From: Glandiceps talaboti
Taxonomy: Eukaryota; Hemichordata; Enteropneusta; Spengelidae
Length of the DNA stretch: 64,000 nt
Direction of reading: 5' to 3'
NCBI RefSeq assembly: GCF_964340395.1
Contig: NC_135553.1
Location: 19,789,849 to 19,853,848, forward strand
The translations under genes and the position numbers were made by a program. The notes beneath the pieces were generated by a model. The model did not search any database, was not told the origin of the DNA, and saw only the letters and a program-made list of their open reading frames with translations. Position 1 is the stretch's first letter; each line of letters opens with the position of its first letter. Below, one piece after another: positions 25,107-37,541 of the stretch.

Positions 25107-25182
25107 CTGCCGCTGTACGTGATATTAAACTCACGAATACCAACATCAGTTGGATTATTGTCAACCGTATTCTGGAAAACAT
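25107..25182 (-). CDS. Signal-peptide exon starting the CCP gene
   Basis: On the minus strand ATG at 25182-25180 opens 25 codons plus one base, MFSRIRLTIIQLMLVFVSLI then SRTAA, before a GTTAGT donor. This has a basic N-terminus, a 13-residue hydrophobic core and a small-residue cleavage region (SRTAA), the features of a secretory signal peptide. It ends in phase 1, matching the phase-1 acceptor of the ectodomain exon at 21830 and the CCP exon at 19473. No copy exists at the end of the duplicated block. Upstream frame sequence (LDHICFKTLD...) is probably 5' UTR or intron. Confidence 0.65.
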
Positions 25183-25382
25183 AATAATGATATCATCTAT
25201 AAGCAAGAAGTCGTAAAGAAAACAAAGATTGCATATTGAGTAAAAAAAGTACCAACATAAATACAATCGAAACAATTTTTTTAAATATAGAAATCTGAAA
25301 AAGAAATTGTTTCTTGCTTGATTTATACTATCAAGAGTTTTAAAACAAATATGATCCAACAATTCAGATGTGTATGATGCCT

Positions 25383-26230
25383 GTGAATTTTAATTAAAAA
25401 ATTTAGCTGTGTTTCTGTTCTTCCGTAAAATGCATGTTAAACCAGATTTAAACTGAATGCCCTCCATAAGGGGAGGCTTGCAAATTCATGATTTATGCAA
25501 GAAATTTAGCTACATATGTGATTTTTGTCAAGTCCCAGTGAAAGTCAGTTGTCAAAAACGTTGTTCAAATGCCAGAAAAGCTTGCAATCTTGGACTGCAC
25601 TGGGCTTTTATGATCTCCTACATACCCCGGATATGTACACCCGTTTCCACGGCAAATAATAAATGACATTGAAACCCACATTGCGCATCAGTAAGTTTAC
25701 ATACTTCATGGTAGACATCGTAACAATGAAGTGATTAGGTATTATTGCCCTACTTTGTAAAATGTATACATACTTGTTTCAATTGAGATTGACAGATGCA
25801 CCATGCATCTGCTCCAAATCGTACACATGCGTGAAAGGTGTGAAGTGAGCAGACTATCGTGACTGTATATTTTACAATAAAGCTTACAGATTATGTGTAT
25901 TTTTAGTGCTCTCCTCCTTGCTTTGATGTAATAATCTTCAGATTTAATGAAAATATCAATACAAATACTTGAAACCCCTGAAAACAGAGTCTTTCTCAGT
26001 GTAGAACAACAGCGTGTATCCGTACCGTAGCTTCCTGGTTTACCTTACATTGATGTTGGTGGCGCACTTTCGAAACGAAGTGCATGTGCGACCAGCCGAT
26101 CGAGTAATTAATTACGCAACTTTACATTTATATTCATGGGATTTTTACCAAACCATAATCAGTTCTTGCCATTACTCAACGGAACACTTGTGCAAAATTT
26201 CGTTTGAATTGAGCCAGCCATTTTGGAGAA
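25383..26230. other. No recognisable gene
   Basis: Putative 5' flank of the CCP gene. Short frames only. Confidence 0.35.
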
Positions 26231-26239
26231 AACAATGAA

Positions 26240-26358
<119 letters not shown>

Positions 26359-26639
26359 GAGGCATTTCAGCCCTAATGTATCTCCTTCCTTATGGAAGGA
26401 AAAAATGGCTATATTTTCGCTAGACCTCAATACCAATACCTCTCTGTATCAAGACCTAATCGATAACAACTTAACTATGAAGCAATTTGTTCATTAACAT
26501 AATACTAGTAACAAGTATGTGTATGGGATGGTGTAACACAGATGCATAATAATAATGGTAACATTCCAAAGAAAAACGCAAGAAAATGTAGCGCTGAACG
26601 TAGACGCGAATTTTGAAGTATAAATCTAATTCGTAATAT

Positions 26640-26687
26640 GCATGTTATTTCTACCTCCCGTAAGGGCAGTTTATGTTATACCTTTTA

Positions 26688-26722
<35 letters not shown>

Positions 26723-26729
26723 ATGTATG

Positions 26730-26763
<34 letters not shown>

Positions 26764-27337
26764 TGTATGTATGTATGTATGTGTGCGTCAGACTGAGGAC
26801 ACGATATCTCGAAAGCTAATGCATCGATTCTAATGAAACTTGCTACATATATACATATGAACACTAATTAATCATTTGCAAAATTCATGTTTTTGTAATT
26901 AGACTATGTCTTAAGAATTCAAACTTCAAATTCAATGTAATTTTGTACGTGTATTAACCATATGAAGCCTGTTGGCATACTTTTCAGTTTTAACAATTAG
27001 TGTGCATAATTAATTAGTGTTGGTAATAAGGCTATATCTAAAGAATGCACACTTCAAATTCTGAGTTCATATGTCATATAATGTTTGTTGATGTAGCTTA
27101 TAGTTTTAATTCATAATTTGCATAATTAATAATTTTTCGATTAGGTAATATATTAACTATGCAGGCTTGACATTTTATACAGTTTCATATAATTAACTTT
27201 CCAATTTAGAGGTACTTATTTATAATAGCTATATCTCAGAATTTTGCATTCCAATAATGTATGTAGAAGATCTATCGTTTTATCCTTAGAGTGATCCTAT
27301 TTTTTACCTCTCGTAAGGGGGGGGGGTTATGTTATAC

Positions 27338-27403
<66 letters not shown>

Positions 27404-27470
27404 GGACATGATATCTCAAAACCTATCTTACCGATTCTAATTATACTTGCTACACATCTTCCCTATGCTA
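26640..27470. repeat. Two related dispersed segments with (CTGT)n
   Basis: 26640-26860 and 27300-27470 share CCCGTAAGGGSRGTTTATGT, a CTGT array, then ACGATATCTCGAAAGCTAAT / ATGATATCTCAAAACCTATC and ATTCTAAT...ACTTGCTACA. They look like copies of one repeat that carries its own CTGT tract; the element type is not identified. Confidence 0.6.
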
Positions 27471-27960
27471 AACACCAGAACTGATAAGATTTTGGTAAAT
27501 ATCCAATGAAGATTAATTAGTGGTTTGCATAATCAATGGTTTTTAGTAATTACATCAACCATAACAAAGCACACATATCCTATAAAGCCTGTTGGAATAG
27601 TTTTTAGTTTTAATGATTAGTGTGCATAATTAATTAGTTTCGGTAATTAGGCTATAACTGGAGAATTCACACTTCAAATTCCACAACATTTGGTATATAT
27701 ATCTAACATAACAAAGCACAAATGCCCTATAAAGGCAGTTGGCCTAGTTTTTAATGTTAGTGTGTAACTTGCATAAATTATTGATTTTCAGTAATTAAGT
27801 CATATATATCTAGAGAGTGCATACTTCAAATTCCACAAACTTTCGTGGTGCATACATCAACCAGAAAAGGCCAAAATATCCTATAAAGCCTCGCATAGTT
27901 TTTATTTTTAAAGATTAATATGCATAATTAATTAGGTTCGGTAATTAGGCTATATCTTAA
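26870..27960. repeat. Diverged tandem repeat, period roughly 150-180 bp
   Basis: Recurring blocks are TTAGTGTGCATAATTAATTA, GTAATTAGGCTATATCT, CACACTTCAAATTCC and CCTATAAAGCCTGTTGGCAT, about five or six times, interrupted by the CTGT segment at 27300. A stray piece of the unit (TAGTAATTAAGCTATATTTT, AAGGCAGTTGGCCATATG) sits at 33478-33536. Confidence 0.7.
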
Positions 27961-28015
27961 TAGGACTGTATTCCAACAATATGTTTCTCATTACCCAACC
28001 GACCCAAATGTTTAG

Positions 28016-28085
28016 CTCCGACATCTACTTTTTTTATTACAAATTTCGGTTTATTACAAATTTCGGCAATTATTACAAATGTCGG
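28016..28085. repeat. Short tandem ATTACAAATTTCGG repeat
   Basis: Three units of ATTACAAATTTCGG/ATTACAAATGTCGG spaced 18-22 bp. The flanking 136-codon plus-strand frame (28079-28489) is serine/histidine-rich with no recognised domain; I do not call it a gene. Confidence 0.6.
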
Positions 28086-28489
28086 TTGTACACAGCACTT
28101 TCGATGGCAAAATAGGCAAGTGTCTGGACTGTCGACGCCATCTCTACAGTCATGGCAGCGGCGACGACAATTGCTCACAAACAGAGGATTTCTTTCATGA
28201 CAAAAGTTATTCAAGTAGTGGACTTGAGAACATGCCAATTTTGTGGAGATTATGGGAAGGGGAGAGGGAGAGAAACGTGAAGAAGATGATTTTTTTAAAA
28301 AAAATTATACTTTTTATAATTAACCGAATGACTCATATAGTTGCTAAGAGAAACATACAAAACAATATGATCACCTTTATGAGACATTTAAATCAGTTTG
28401 TTTTTTTAACTCTAATGAGTACAATGTACACCATTCCTCACCGGGTTTATCACAGTGTGTACCAGTTCAGTTTTTTTACACTTGTTTGA

Positions 28490-29099
28490 TATGGGATGGT
28501 GGGCGCACATTCTGTCGGCAATAAACCCGAATAGCCAGGCTGATAGATGGTCAAACATGGCGGCGGGGAGTGATAAACGTAATATGAAAGTTTATAATAT
28601 ATATATGTTATATGTACTTAAATTAGCTAAATAACGTTCTTGCATATGAAGAAAAGAGTTTAAATATAATATTAGGGTAGCTGTGCAAGTTTTTATGACA
28701 TCTATCGTGAGATGTCATATTTGAATATATGAACACTGTCAGCCTGCACTTGATTGATTTCTCAGCCGAACTATTCCGAGCAAGAGACGGTGTAAGCCGG
28801 TCATGACGTCGACCGTTCGATTCAACGGGTCACTCAGTCCATCCACCATTGTGTATTATTGTGCCTTTTCAAGTGGTCTTCAATAACTCAAGACTACAAT
28901 AGAGCCAAACATTTGAATGAAGATAAAAAAAGGTAGACAAGCTAAATGGAAAAAGTGACTACGTTTGCCACACACTGTATATTATTTATGTTACCATGGT
29001 GACAAAGTAACTGGTAATATTCCGACTAATTTACATGATGAGTCAACACTCCTTTTTAGCACTGACCATCGTCTGAGTTAATAACCAGGGGCTGTATGA
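28490..29099. other. No supported gene
   Basis: ATGGCGGCGGGGAGTGATAA at about 28557 is start-like but has no convincing donor. Nothing else recognised. Confidence 0.3.
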
Positions 29100-29104
29100 T
29101 TGTA

Positions 29105-30370
29105 ATACGTTGCCAAGTAGATTGACATGTTGTTCTACACACATGGAAGACATTCACAATCATTCCAGTTCCAAAGAAGCCCAACCCTAAACAGTTAAAC
29201 GGCGACTACCGGCCGATTACCTTGACATCAATTTTGTGCAAGTGTATGGGGAGTATTGTTATGAATTGAGTTATTGCTTTGTGAGGTAGTTAACAAGTTA
29301 GATCTCTTTCAGTTTGCGTATAAAGCCCACAGGGGTGTAGAGGATGCATCTATTACACTATCTTAATTGTACAGCATTTAGAACGTTAAAATGCGTACGT
29401 ACGTACGGATTCGTTTTGATAGACTTCTCCAGCGCATTTAATACTATACAGTTATACATTCTATTAAAGCATTTGATTGAGTTAAATGTTAATTCTAACT
29501 TAGTTCTTTGGATCCGCGACATTCTTAAGGATAGACCTCAGCGGGTTTGCGTTAATGGTTATATGTCTGATGAAATTGTACTGAACGTTGTTGCTCCCCA
29601 AGGTTGGGTGTATCACCCACATTTATACTGATCACATGAGATGCAGTACTGCAATAAGTTGTCTGTTTAAATTTGCCGATGACATGGCACTTATTGGTCT
29701 ATTACTTGATGAAGACTCTTTTGTTGATTATTTTTGTAATATTCACATTTTAAATAATTGGTGTAAAGACAGCTTTTTCGATATGAATGTTGCAAAAATA
29801 AAAGAATTGGTTGTAGCACACAAAGTAATTTATCATTTCACGCCTGTATCAATGAATGACGATCGATTCTGTCGAAGTTGTTACTAGTTTCAAATACATT
29901 GGGTCAATTCTTGATGGCAAGCTCTCTTTCGCCGAAAACACAGTCTCTATCGCGAAAAAAGGCTCAACAGAGACTGTATCTCCTTATTAGGACATTAAAG
30001 TCATTTGATGTCAATCAGAATATGCTGCAATTGGTGTATAGGTCTATCATTGAAAGTGTTTTGACTTTCAATGTAATCCTTGTTGGTATGGTAACTTCAC
30101 AGTTAAAAACAGGAGTAAACTCAACCGAATTGTAAACACAGCAGAGAAGATCATTGACTGTCGTCAAGTTACATTGGCATGTCACTATCACAAGGCAGTT
30201 AACAGGAAAGCTCGCTCTTAGAAAATTGTCAATGACCATATGCAACCCTTCCACAGATCTTTTGATAAACTCCCATCTGGATGTCTTTATTTTGTAAATT
30301 GACGTTTGAGCCTAAAGACAAATTTCCGCATTCGTATATGGATAATAAAGTTAGTGAATTGAATTGAAGA
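29105..30370 (+). pseudogene. Decayed non-LTR retrotransposon (reverse transcriptase), copy A
   Basis: Frame-shifted pieces in order: TIIPVPKKPNPKQLNGDYRP followed by ITLTSILCK; IDFSSAFNTIQ; VAPQG; FADDMALIGLL (the FADD catalytic-site equivalent); then FKYIGSILDGKLSF and YRSIIESVLTFN. This is the usual motif order of CR1/L2/Rex-like LINE reverse transcriptases. Several frameshifts and stops make it inactive. The 3' end is a short AT tail (GAATTGAATTGAA). There is no endonuclease domain, so it is 5'-truncated. Confidence 0.8.
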
Positions 30371-31199
30371 TACCTGGGCACTTCGTCATAAGCTCTGCTA
30401 ATTCAATCCATCATCGAGTGTTTCCACGACGCGACAATCGGAAAGTTCACGTCCAAATGAATTTGAAAATGCGCTAGAGAAGTCGACGTTGTTATGCTTG
30501 GTTCTGTTTGAAGCAGGGACGTGTTCTGTGAGGTCTGTCATGATCAACTCAGGTCAAAAGTATCCATGATAATTAAACTGTGTTTTGAACGTATATGTAG
30601 TAAATATATGCAGAAATGAGAACATGTATGTTAAGGCAGGCGCAAACAAAATCGCAAAAGAAATTTTAAAAAGGCAAATAGTACGTTGCTTTGAAAAATA
30701 AAGTAAGTTTACCTCATTTTCTTGGTTTCCTCTTGTCACCGTCTTCAGTACAAATACAAATAACAAATAGGTAATTCGCACTTGGTTGTATAGTTACCTA
30801 TACGCATGCGTTACGATTTATTCCCGCCCACATTGAGAGACACATTCTCCGATTGGTCGATTGTAAAGACTATATACGTTTGTAAAGAAACTACTTAGAT
30901 AGTAATAACCCACGGAATGTTTCTTGACATCCGTCGCTAAAAAAAATTAACTTCGATGAACTGTAGATTTATATGTAAGAAATTTAGCTGTTGCTCATGA
31001 CCTGATTACGTTGTGTTCTCAGTAATAACGGGAAGAAAGTATTGCGAGGTTTTGGTACACGTTTTCAGCCAAGTTTTGCAAAAACTCCTCAAATGTTTCG
31101 TTTGCGTGTTTTGATTAACGACAACCCGTCTATGTCGGATATTTGGACAATTTATACAAATATTACAACGTTGTGTGTTCTGATAATGGTCTGTTGGTA

Positions 31200-31270
31200 C
31201 CTTTGAATTCACGTTATTTTACGAGCGAAGACACTCCTCTTGAGCTCGTAAAATAACGTGAATTTAAAGG
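31200..31270. repeat. Palindrome with 27-bp arms
   Basis: Arms begin ACCTTTGAATTCACGTTATT-like on the left and end TAACGTGAATTTAAAGG on the right, with one mismatch in 27 and a 17-bp loop (GAAGACACTCCTCTTGA). No target duplication is visible. It could be a foldback insertion tip or a transcribed hairpin. Confidence 0.75.
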
Positions 31271-31423
31271 ACAAATGCAAGTGTAATAAAAATACAGCTG
31301 TGAAGATATATTGCAGACTAAGGGTCGGTATATGTCTTTGCAACTTGAAATAAATAAATAAAGGAATGATATGCCTGAATGAAACAGTTGTGTAGATGTT
31401 GATAACAGTGGATATGTGGAGTC

Positions 31424-31762
31424 GTGATGGATGAGTGGTTAGAGTGACCGGCTTGGAATCTACATGGTGCAGGTTCAAGCCCTCTTGCTGCCTACTGTTT
31501 GCTTCTGTGACTAATATAAAGTCTTTGGGCAAGATTGGTGCCTCAGTCAACCCAGCTGTATCATTGGGGACCTGGTAGGATGTAGGTTATAATATAAAGG
31601 CTTTAATCCCATCCGCTTAAATGGCTGCAATGAATTGTATGCTCCCCGGGGAGTTAAGGAAGACTAAAGAGCCGTTGTACCCGTCTGATCCGAGCCAGAG
31701 GTAATAATTGTACATTGAGCACGGCGTGGGAAAGTGCTATATAAGAACCAAATATTATTATG
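31424..31762 (+). mobile_element. tRNA-derived SINE, fullest copy
   Basis: Starts with a tRNA-like head: A-box-like GATGAGTGGTTAGAGTG and B-box GGTTCAAGCCC about 35 bp apart. A body with GGGACCTGGTAGGATGTAGG and CTCCCCGGGGAGTTAAGGA follows, ending TGCTATATAAGAACC and a TATT-rich tail. Two truncated relatives lie at 15057-15386 and 40306-40637 in the opposite orientation. Confidence 0.8.
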
Positions 31763-32087
31763 TTTTTTATACAAAGTAAGACCATGTCTTTACAACTTGA
31801 AATCAATAAAGGGACAATATACGATGTCTTTACAACTTGAAATCAATAAAAGGACGTCGACAATGTAATGACCTTGCCCTATTTAGAGGTTACAAATTAA
31901 ACCTATGCAATGTCCAGTGACCATTTCGTCTCTGTTTATGTCTCTATCAACGTTCAAATCCTAACGACATAATATATTACGAGTTTAAAAATGTCGAGAA
32001 AATCACCAAAAATACGCAGCCGCCAATCAAATGTTCTAACAATGCCAGAAGATAATTCTAATGTAACAGTATATTTATAAATATCAC

Positions 32088-32240
32088 ACCCAACGAATGA
32101 TATGTTGTCTACTGTTGCCATTGCCATCTGAATAGAAGTGACAATCAACGTCGATGATGGGTGTAACCCTGCCTGTAGTGACACTACCAGAACTTGCACT
32201 AACAATGGTGAATGGATTGGAAGAATTCCAACTTATATCA
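32088..32240 (+). pseudogene. Degraded CCP-domain exon in opposite orientation
   Basis: The plus-strand translation MLSTVAIAI*IEVTINVDDG followed by TTRTCTNNGEWIGRIPTYIK aligns with the second CCP of the functional-looking exon (ALSTDAVAEGTEVTINCDDG ... WTGTLPTCIK). An in-frame stop, loss of two cysteines and an inserted asparagine show decay. It is outside the segmental duplication and much more diverged than the two main copies, so it is an older event. Confidence 0.65.
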
Positions 32241-32359
32241 AAGTAGCACATATGATGTACTAATCTTTGCTGTTCTTTATAGTGTCACAATTTCGTTTGC
32301 AATACTGAGAATATGTTTTTACGCACCTGAAACATATAGTCTTGGTCATTGCTTTCTAT

Positions 32360-32392
32360 ATTATCCCATAGACCCTACGTCTATGCTTATCC
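32360..32392. mobile_element. Mini-palindrome insertion (19 bp) with near-7-bp direct repeats
   Basis: Core 32367-32385 has arms CATAGAC and GTCTATG with a CCTAC loop. Flanks ATTATCC and CTTATCC match at six of seven positions. Belongs to the family described in the findings. Confidence 0.5.
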
Positions 32393-33340
32393 CAAGGAAT
32401 TAATCTACGAATTACGTAATGCTCCGAGTATGATTCCACAAATTTGAGCCGCAGGTGAGTATATACTTATCATAGTAGTGCGTAGATTCGTACACAGAGC
32501 TTTATGGCGTAAGTTATTATAGATTACGAGTGAGTTTATCTTTGTCTTATTATTATTTTCCAAGTAATGTCCTATAATATGTTTTGTTTGCTTTCCATTA
32601 TTGTGCATTATTATATAGGTATAATAGAGTCTATATCAGTTCTCGTACTTAAAATAGCACATACACACACCTACACAGTCATGTTCCAATTGTCACTGAG
32701 TTAAACTTGTTCTTTCCAGAACCACTTACATAAAACATGGACAGACAGAAAGGAGCCGGTTATCGTCAAATATTTCAAAAAATAACCCCAAAATAAAGAA
32801 TTTCCCGATGATTAAAAAGATTAGATTATCACATGCCTATAACAAATAAACCGGAAAAAACTATGCAAAGCTGTTGAATATTGTTGAACAACGGGTGAAT
32901 TGCACATGAAACAATGCAGTTATATCAAAGTTGATATATAATAGTTACTGCTTCGACTTATTTATTGTAGGCGTGAATTGAAGTGAACTTTCGAAAGTAG
33001 TAGACAACAAAATATATTCTATCATAGCATGCGCTCGAAAAGATGTTGTCGTTGAACAAAAAATATGTATTAATCGTATGCCATGATAATCCAAGGTTAT
33101 GACAACCTGTGTCTATGTCACTGGTTCTGGAGAACTTATTTTCCAAATCACCATTATGATTGGCGATAAGTCACCTTAGGTCAATCGTACATTACTAAGC
33201 TAGACTTAATTTTTATTTTAAATTGTTATAAATATTACCTGTATGAAATAAGCATGTAATATTATGCACTTAATTGCCTGTTTCGAATTTGTACTCTTTA
33301 AAAAACGATTATATCCTCGAGCTCGTAGTGTGCGTATGTG

Positions 33341-33450
33341 TACACATGTGTGTGTGTGTGTGTATGTAGAATGTATGTATGTATGTATGTATGTATGTAT
33401 GTATGTATGTATGTATGTATGTATGTATGCATGCATGTATGTGTATGTGT
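33341..33450. repeat. (GT)n and (TATG)n microsatellite
   Basis: Simple repeat preceding the stray repeat piece at 33478-33536. Region 32400-33340 holds no supported feature. Confidence 0.9.
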
Positions 33451-33529
33451 GCGTTTGTTTGTTTGTGTATGGTTTTTAGTAATTAAGCTATATTTTAAGA
33501 ACACAAACTTCCTATGAAGGCAGTTGGCC

Positions 33530-33531
<2 letters not shown>

Positions 33532-33560
<29 letters not shown>

Positions 33561-33713
33561 TGTATGTATGTATGTATGTATGTATGTACATTGTATGTAT
33601 GTATGTATGTATGTATGTATGTGTGTATGTATGTATGTATGTATGTGTGTATGTGTGTATGCATGCATGTATGCATGCATGCATGCATGCATGTATATAT
33701 GTGTGTATGTATG

Positions 33714-33747
<34 letters not shown>

Positions 33748-33805
33748 TGTATGTATGTATGTATGTATGTATGTATGTATGCATGTGTATGTATATGTAT
33801 GTATG

Positions 33806-33837
<32 letters not shown>

Positions 33838-33860
33838 TGTATGTATGTATGCATGCATAT
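33532..33860. repeat. (TATG)n microsatellite at the left edge of duplication copy 2
   Basis: Long TATG array with TGCATGCATGC interruptions, homologous to 13698-13820 and followed by the same unique sequence (CTGTGTGTCTGTGTG, CCCTATAGTGTATCC). Confidence 0.95.
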
Positions 33861-34186
33861 CTGCCTGCCTCTGTGTGTCTGTGTGATGCCCTATAGTGTA
33901 TCCACTATACCAACCAATCAACTAATCAATCCGATCATTTAATGCATATATCAATGAAACAATACAAAAGGTATATATTTCTTTTCTTACGTAGTTTCTC
34001 TCCAAAGTCTTCCATAAAAACAAATGATGACGATTTAAATTTCATATTTTGGTCGTGGCCCATATTAACAACATATTTCACCCACCATTTTATTGTGTCC
34101 AACTACTCGTATTGTGTGAATAATTTATACCATACTGTAATTGTGTACATATAAATACAAATTACTTTTTTCTCTCTGTTTCCCAG

Positions 34187-34382
34187 TATCTACTACCCGG
34201 AGTCTGAACACGATTTGTCAAACAGGAATGAAATACCACCCTCTTACGTCACAGTTATCAGTGACAATGTACATTCCGACAGTGAAGGTAGTTCATATCA
34301 TGAGGACCGTAATAAACTTCCGCCAGCATATGAAGAAGTTGCATCTCCACATTTGGAAATCAGCAATATGCTAATGAGTTGA
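34187..34382 (+). CDS. Type A terminal exon, tandem copy 1
   Basis: Acceptor TTTCCCAG. Same length, phase and stop as 14152-14347. It reads YYPESEHDLSNRNEIPPSYV and LPPAYEEVASPHLEISNMLM. Distinctive change: the residue after the first PPSY is Val instead of Asp, and Asn-Lys precedes the second motif. Both PPxY cores are intact. It could be spliced from the donor at 13428, 20.8 kb upstream, if polyadenylation before it is bypassed (inference). Confidence 0.55.
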
Positions 34383-35038
34383 AAATCTTGATAATATCTA
34401 TTCATTTTCCATCAAAATTTCTTTGGAATTTTTATCAACTTATTTGCGTTGTACATTGCTCATTGAATCATGTCGTGTCATCTATTGCTTAGTTTTCAGG
34501 AGCCCACAGCATATATGTATATAGAATTCACGAGATGTTGTAATGGTAAAAACTTTGAGCTTGGAATTAAAAGAGTAGACATTACAAATTCACACTAAAG
34601 AGTTACCGCAAAGTTAGCATTTCAGCAACAAAAACCGTATTTCTTGACTCAAACTGCATACACAATAAACAGTCGCAGTGCTACGTTTAAATTCGAAAGA
34701 ACACCCATCTCCCATCGAGGAAATTAGGCATATAGTCACGTAGTGATACACATGTTTCTGTCCAAAACATAAATATATAAAGTAGGACAAATGTGACCAA
34801 ATCTTGTGCGCAAACATGAAATACAAACCAATCCTGTCACATGTGATTGAAAGTACTACTTTCAGAACCAGTTTCCTTGATAAAAAAGTTCTTAACATCA
34901 TTTCAGGTACCACTGCCGTATATGAAAGTTTGCTATCTATCCCTTTTGAAATAAATGAAATTTGGAGATCATCTTGTTTTCAAGCAAATTGACACACACA
35001 TACACATACATACATACATACATACATACATACATACA

Positions 35039-35070
<32 letters not shown>

Positions 35071-35261
35071 CATACATAATAATGTTGGTTTCTTATATAG
35101 CGCTTTCCCACTCCGTGCATATTTTGGTCGTGGCCCATATTAACAACATATTTCACCCACCATTTTATTGTGTCCAACTACTCGTATTGTGTGAATAATT
35201 TATACCATACTATAAATGTGTACATATAAATACAAATTACTTTTTTCTCTCTGTTTCCCAG

Positions 35262-35457
35262 TACCTACTACCCGGAGTCTGAAAAAGATTTGTCAAACAG
35301 GAATGAAATACCACCCTCTTACGACATAGTTATCAGTGACAATGTACATTCCGACAGTGAAGGTAGTTCATATCATGAGGACCGTAATGAACTTCCGCCA
35401 GCATATGGAGAAGTTGCATCTCCACATTTGGAAATCAGCAATATGCTAATTAGTTGA
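35262..35457 (+). CDS. Type A terminal exon, tandem copy 2
   Basis: Reads YYPESEKDLSNRNEIPPSYD with IVISD after it, LPPAYGEVASPHLEISNMLI and stop. It differs by His to Lys before the DLS motif, Thr to Ile after PPSYD, Glu to Gly after PPAY, and Met to Ile near the end. Both PPxY motifs, 196-nt length, phase and acceptor (TTTCCCAG) are intact. Confidence 0.55.
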
Positions 35458-36310
35458 AAATCTTGATAATATCTATTCATTTTCCATCAAAATTTCTTTG
35501 GAATTTTTATCAACTTATTTGCGTTGTACTTTGCTCATTGAATCATGTCGTGTCACCTATTGCTTAGTTTTCAGGCGCCCACAACATATATGTATATAGA
35601 ATTCACGAGATGTTGTAATGGTAAAAACTTTGAGCTTGGAATTAAAAGAGTAGACATTACAAATTCACACTAAAGAGTTACCGCAAAGTTAGCATTTCAG
35701 CAACAAAAACCGTATTTCTTGACTCAAACTGCATACACAATAAACAGTCGCAGTGCTACGTTTAAATTCGAAAGAACACCCATCTCCCATCGAGGACATT
35801 AGGCATATAGTCACGTAGTGATACACATGTTTCTGTCCAAAACATAAATATATAAAGTAGGACAAATGTGACCAAATCTTGTGCGCAAACATGAAATACA
35901 AACCAATCCTGTCACATGTGATTGAAAGTACTACTTTCAGAACCAGTTTCCTTGATAAAAAAGTTCTTAACATCATTTCAGGTACCACTGCCGTATATGA
36001 AAGTTTGCTATCTATCCCTTTTGAAATAAATGAAATTTGGAGATCATCTTGTTTTCAAGCAAATTGACACACACATACACATACATACATACATACATAC
36101 ATACATACATACATACATACATACATAATAATGTTGGTTTCTTATATAGCGCTTTCCCACTCCGTGTATATTTTGGTCGTGGCCCATATTAACAACATAT
36201 TTCACCCACCATTTTATTGTGTCCAACTACTCGTATTGTGTGAATAATTTATACCATACTATAAATGTGTACATATAAATACAAATTACTTTTTTCTCTC
36301 TGTTTCCCAG

Positions 36311-36506
36311 TACCTACTACCCGGAGTCTGAAAAAGATTTGTCAAACAGGAATGAAATACCACCCTCTTACGACATAGTTATCAGTGACAATGTACATTC
36401 CGACAGTGAAGGTAGTTCATATCATGAGGACCGTAATGAACTTCCGCCAGCATATGGAGAAGTTGCATCTCCACATTTGGAAATCAGCAATATGCTAATT
36501 AGTTGA
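36311..36506 (+). CDS. Type A terminal exon, tandem copy 3
   Basis: The same protein variant as tandem copy 2 (SEKDLSNRN, PPSYDIV, PPAYGEV, MLIS). The 3' flank of this unit instead shares variants with unit 1 (CAGGAGCCCACAGC, GAGGAAATTAG), so the unit is a mosaic. Acceptor and stop are intact. Confidence 0.55.
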
Positions 36507-37345
36507 AAATCTTGATAATATCTATTCATTTTCCATCAAAATTTCTTTGGAATTTTTATCAACTTATTTGCGTTGTACTTTGCTCATTGAATCATGTCAT
36601 GTCACCTATTGCTTAGTTTTCAGGAGCCCACAGCATATATGTATATAGAATTCACGAGATGTTGTAATGGTAAAAACTTTGAGCTTGGAATTAAAAGAGT
36701 AGACATTACAAATTCACACTAAAGAGTTACCGCAAAGTTAGCATTTCAGCAACAAAAACCGTATGTCTTGACTCAAACTGCATACACAATAAACAGTCGC
36801 AGTGCTACGTTTAAATTCGAAAGAACACCCATCTCCCATCGAGGAAATTAGGCATATAGTCACGTAGTGATACACATGTTTCTGTCCAAAACATAAATAT
36901 ATAAAGTAGGACAAATGTGACCAAATCTTGTGCGCAAACATGAAATACAAACCAATCCTGTCACATGTGATTGAAAGTAATACTTTCAGAACCAGTTTCC
37001 TTGATAACAAAGTTCTTAACATCATTTCAGGTACCACTGCCGTATATGAAAGTTTGCTATCTATCCCTTTTGAAATAAATGAAATTTGGAGATCATCTTG
37101 TTTTCAAGCAAATTGACACACACATACACATACATATATACATTCATACATATACATACATAATAATGTTGGTTTCTTATATAGCGCTTTCCCACTCCGT
37201 GCATATTTTGGTCGTGGCCCATATTAACAACATATTTCACCCACCATTTTATTGTGTCCAACTACTCGTATTGTGTGAATAATTTATACCATACTATAAA
37301 TGTGTACATATAAATACAAATTACTTTTTTCTCTCTGTTTCCCAG

Positions 37346-37541
37346 TACCTACTACCCGGAATCTGAACACGATTTGTCAAACAGGAATGAAATACCACCC
37401 TCTTACGACACAGTTATCAGTGACAATGTACATTCCGACAGTGAAGGTAGTTCATATCATGAGGACCGTAATGAACTTCCGCCAGCATATGAAGAAGTTG
37501 CATCTCCACATTTGGAAATCAGCAATATGCTAATGAGTTGA
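37346..37541 (+). CDS. Type A terminal exon, tandem copy 4
   Basis: Reads YYPESEHDLSNRNEIPPSYD with TVISD, ELPPAYEEVASPHLEISNML and stop. Closest to the single-copy exon among the variants, differing mainly at Ser-Asn for Ser-Asp, Arg for Leu before Asn-Glu, PPAY for PPTY and Ala-Ser for Thr-Thr. Confidence 0.55.

Noticed and set aside
28079-28489. 136-codon plus-strand frame
   Set aside because: No recognisable domain, starts inside a short tandem repeat and has no splice context; length alone is not enough in an AT-rich genome.
28985-29000. GTTACCATGGTGAC palindrome
   Set aside because: Short, with no loop and no flanking direct repeats; likely chance.
34614-34913. Conserved 99-codon minus-strand frame repeated in each tandem unit (also 35689, 36738, 37773, 38808, 39843)
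   Set aside because: It lies in the 3' flank of the terminal exons. Its conservation is explained by the near-identity of the tandem units, differences are not biased to synonymous positions, and the single-copy block has a one-base indel breaking it (70 codons at 14575).
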